From contig NZ_CABVQC010000058.1 in assembly GCF_902499175.1 (NCBI RefSeq), forward strand, positions 1 through 62,025: a DNA stretch of 62,025 nt, given 5' to 3'. The DNA is from Burkholderia aenigmatica (GTDB taxonomy: Bacteria; Pseudomonadota; Gammaproteobacteria; Burkholderiales; Burkholderiaceae). Below the pieces are notes generated by a model that ran no database searches, was not told where the DNA came from, and saw only the letters and a program-made list of their open reading frames with translations. Shown here piece by piece: positions 61,882 through 62,025 of this stretch (positions are counted from its first letter, which is position 1; each line of letters opens with the position of its first letter). The translations under genes and the position numbers were made by a program.

Positions 61882-62025
61882 TCATGCGCGTGCCCCGTCC
61901 GACGCCTGCGGCGGGTGCCCCGCCGCGGCCGGATACAGCGACAGGCGCAGGCCGACCAGCGCGTGCAGCGTGTCGCGCAGCCGGCGATGCGTGGCGGGCG
62001 TGGCCGGCGCCGCGGGCGCCGCGCC
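61882..62025 (-). CDS. FUSC-family aromatic-acid exporter, C-terminal end (partial)
   Basis: Only the last 47 codons lie inside the window (RRLRDTLHALVGLRLSLYPA near the end, stop at 61882). The open frame enters from the right edge. The identity rests on position, upstream of DUF1656, adaptor and NodT genes, and on the Arg/Leu-rich tail typical of FUSC/PET proteins. The operon resembles those exporting fusaric or hydroxybenzoic acids. Confidence 0.65.
   Translation of the reverse strand, partial: GAAPAAPATPATHRRLRDTLHALVGLRLSLYPAAAGHPPQASDGARA

Noticed and set aside
1..62025. CRISPR arrays, tRNA or rRNA genes, complete insertion sequences
   Set aside because: I looked for spaced direct repeats, tRNA-like cloverleaf arms with CCA contexts, and transposase genes with terminal repeats, and saw none that I could support.

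Overview
The window looks like the replication-origin region of a secondary replicon of a Burkholderia cepacia complex-type betaproteobacterium. The evidence is GC-rich coding with strong G/C third positions, many Burkholderia-type families (DUF4148 proteins, NodT-type lipoproteins, RND efflux), and an origin that is not a dnaA-type main-chromosome origin. It has a Rep_3-type initiator (36544-37860), about twenty 16-bp iterons upstream of it, parA and parB, and a cluster of GTTGTCACGTGACAAC palindromes. From memory, that palindrome is the parS type reported for the third chromosome (pC3) of B. cenocepacia, so pC3 is my best guess. The assignment is inference.

Left arm, 0-19.6 kb: a minus-strand block encodes a YhaO/YhaN-like nuclease/ATPase pair, a small HD alarmone hydrolase and a DUF429 protein. 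It is followed by CbrC-like, exported and lipoproteins and a gamma-glutamyltransferase. Next come a degenerate tyrosine recombinase, an Xre-RES toxin-antitoxin pair, DUF1289 and HD-domain genes, a GlxA-type regulator, a DUF4148 protein and a dienelactone hydrolase. A parS-like site and a perfect-core iteron lie together at 15.5-16.0 kb, far from the origin.

19.7-33.9 kb: a complete RND efflux operon (adaptor, pump, outer-membrane factor) with a LysR gene upstream, an AraC regulator, an orphan sulfonate-type binding protein, another LysR gene, an adenylosuccinate synthetase (probably a second purA) with a divergent LysR gene, and a Lys-rich DUF4148 protein.

34-41.5 kb: origin and partition core. 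A 2.6-kb gene-free stretch holds the iterons, including four pairs phased at exactly 26 bp. It is followed by rep (+), then parB and parA (-, overlapping), then a 1.8-kb gene-free stretch with five parS sites.

41.5-50.5 kb: an AraC regulator, a metallo-beta-lactamase-fold hydrolase and a divergent TetR gene with two visible operators between them, a flavodoxin-like protein, a DUF2889 protein, a ProQ/FinO RNA chaperone, a DMT transporter with a histidine-rich tail, a lone distal iteron, a VOC pseudogene, and a molybdenum pair (NifQ plus a di-Mop molbindin).

50.8-62 kb: a TetR regulator, divergent across a double operator from a meta-cleavage pathway of MhpA-like hydroxylase, type I extradiol dioxygenase, C-C hydrolase, hydratase, acetaldehyde dehydrogenase, aldolase and a porin. 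Convergent with it is an aromatic-acid-type efflux operon (FUSC, DUF1656, HlyD adaptor, NodT lipoprotein) cut by the window end. Together these suggest uptake, degradation and export of a phenylpropanoid-like aromatic.
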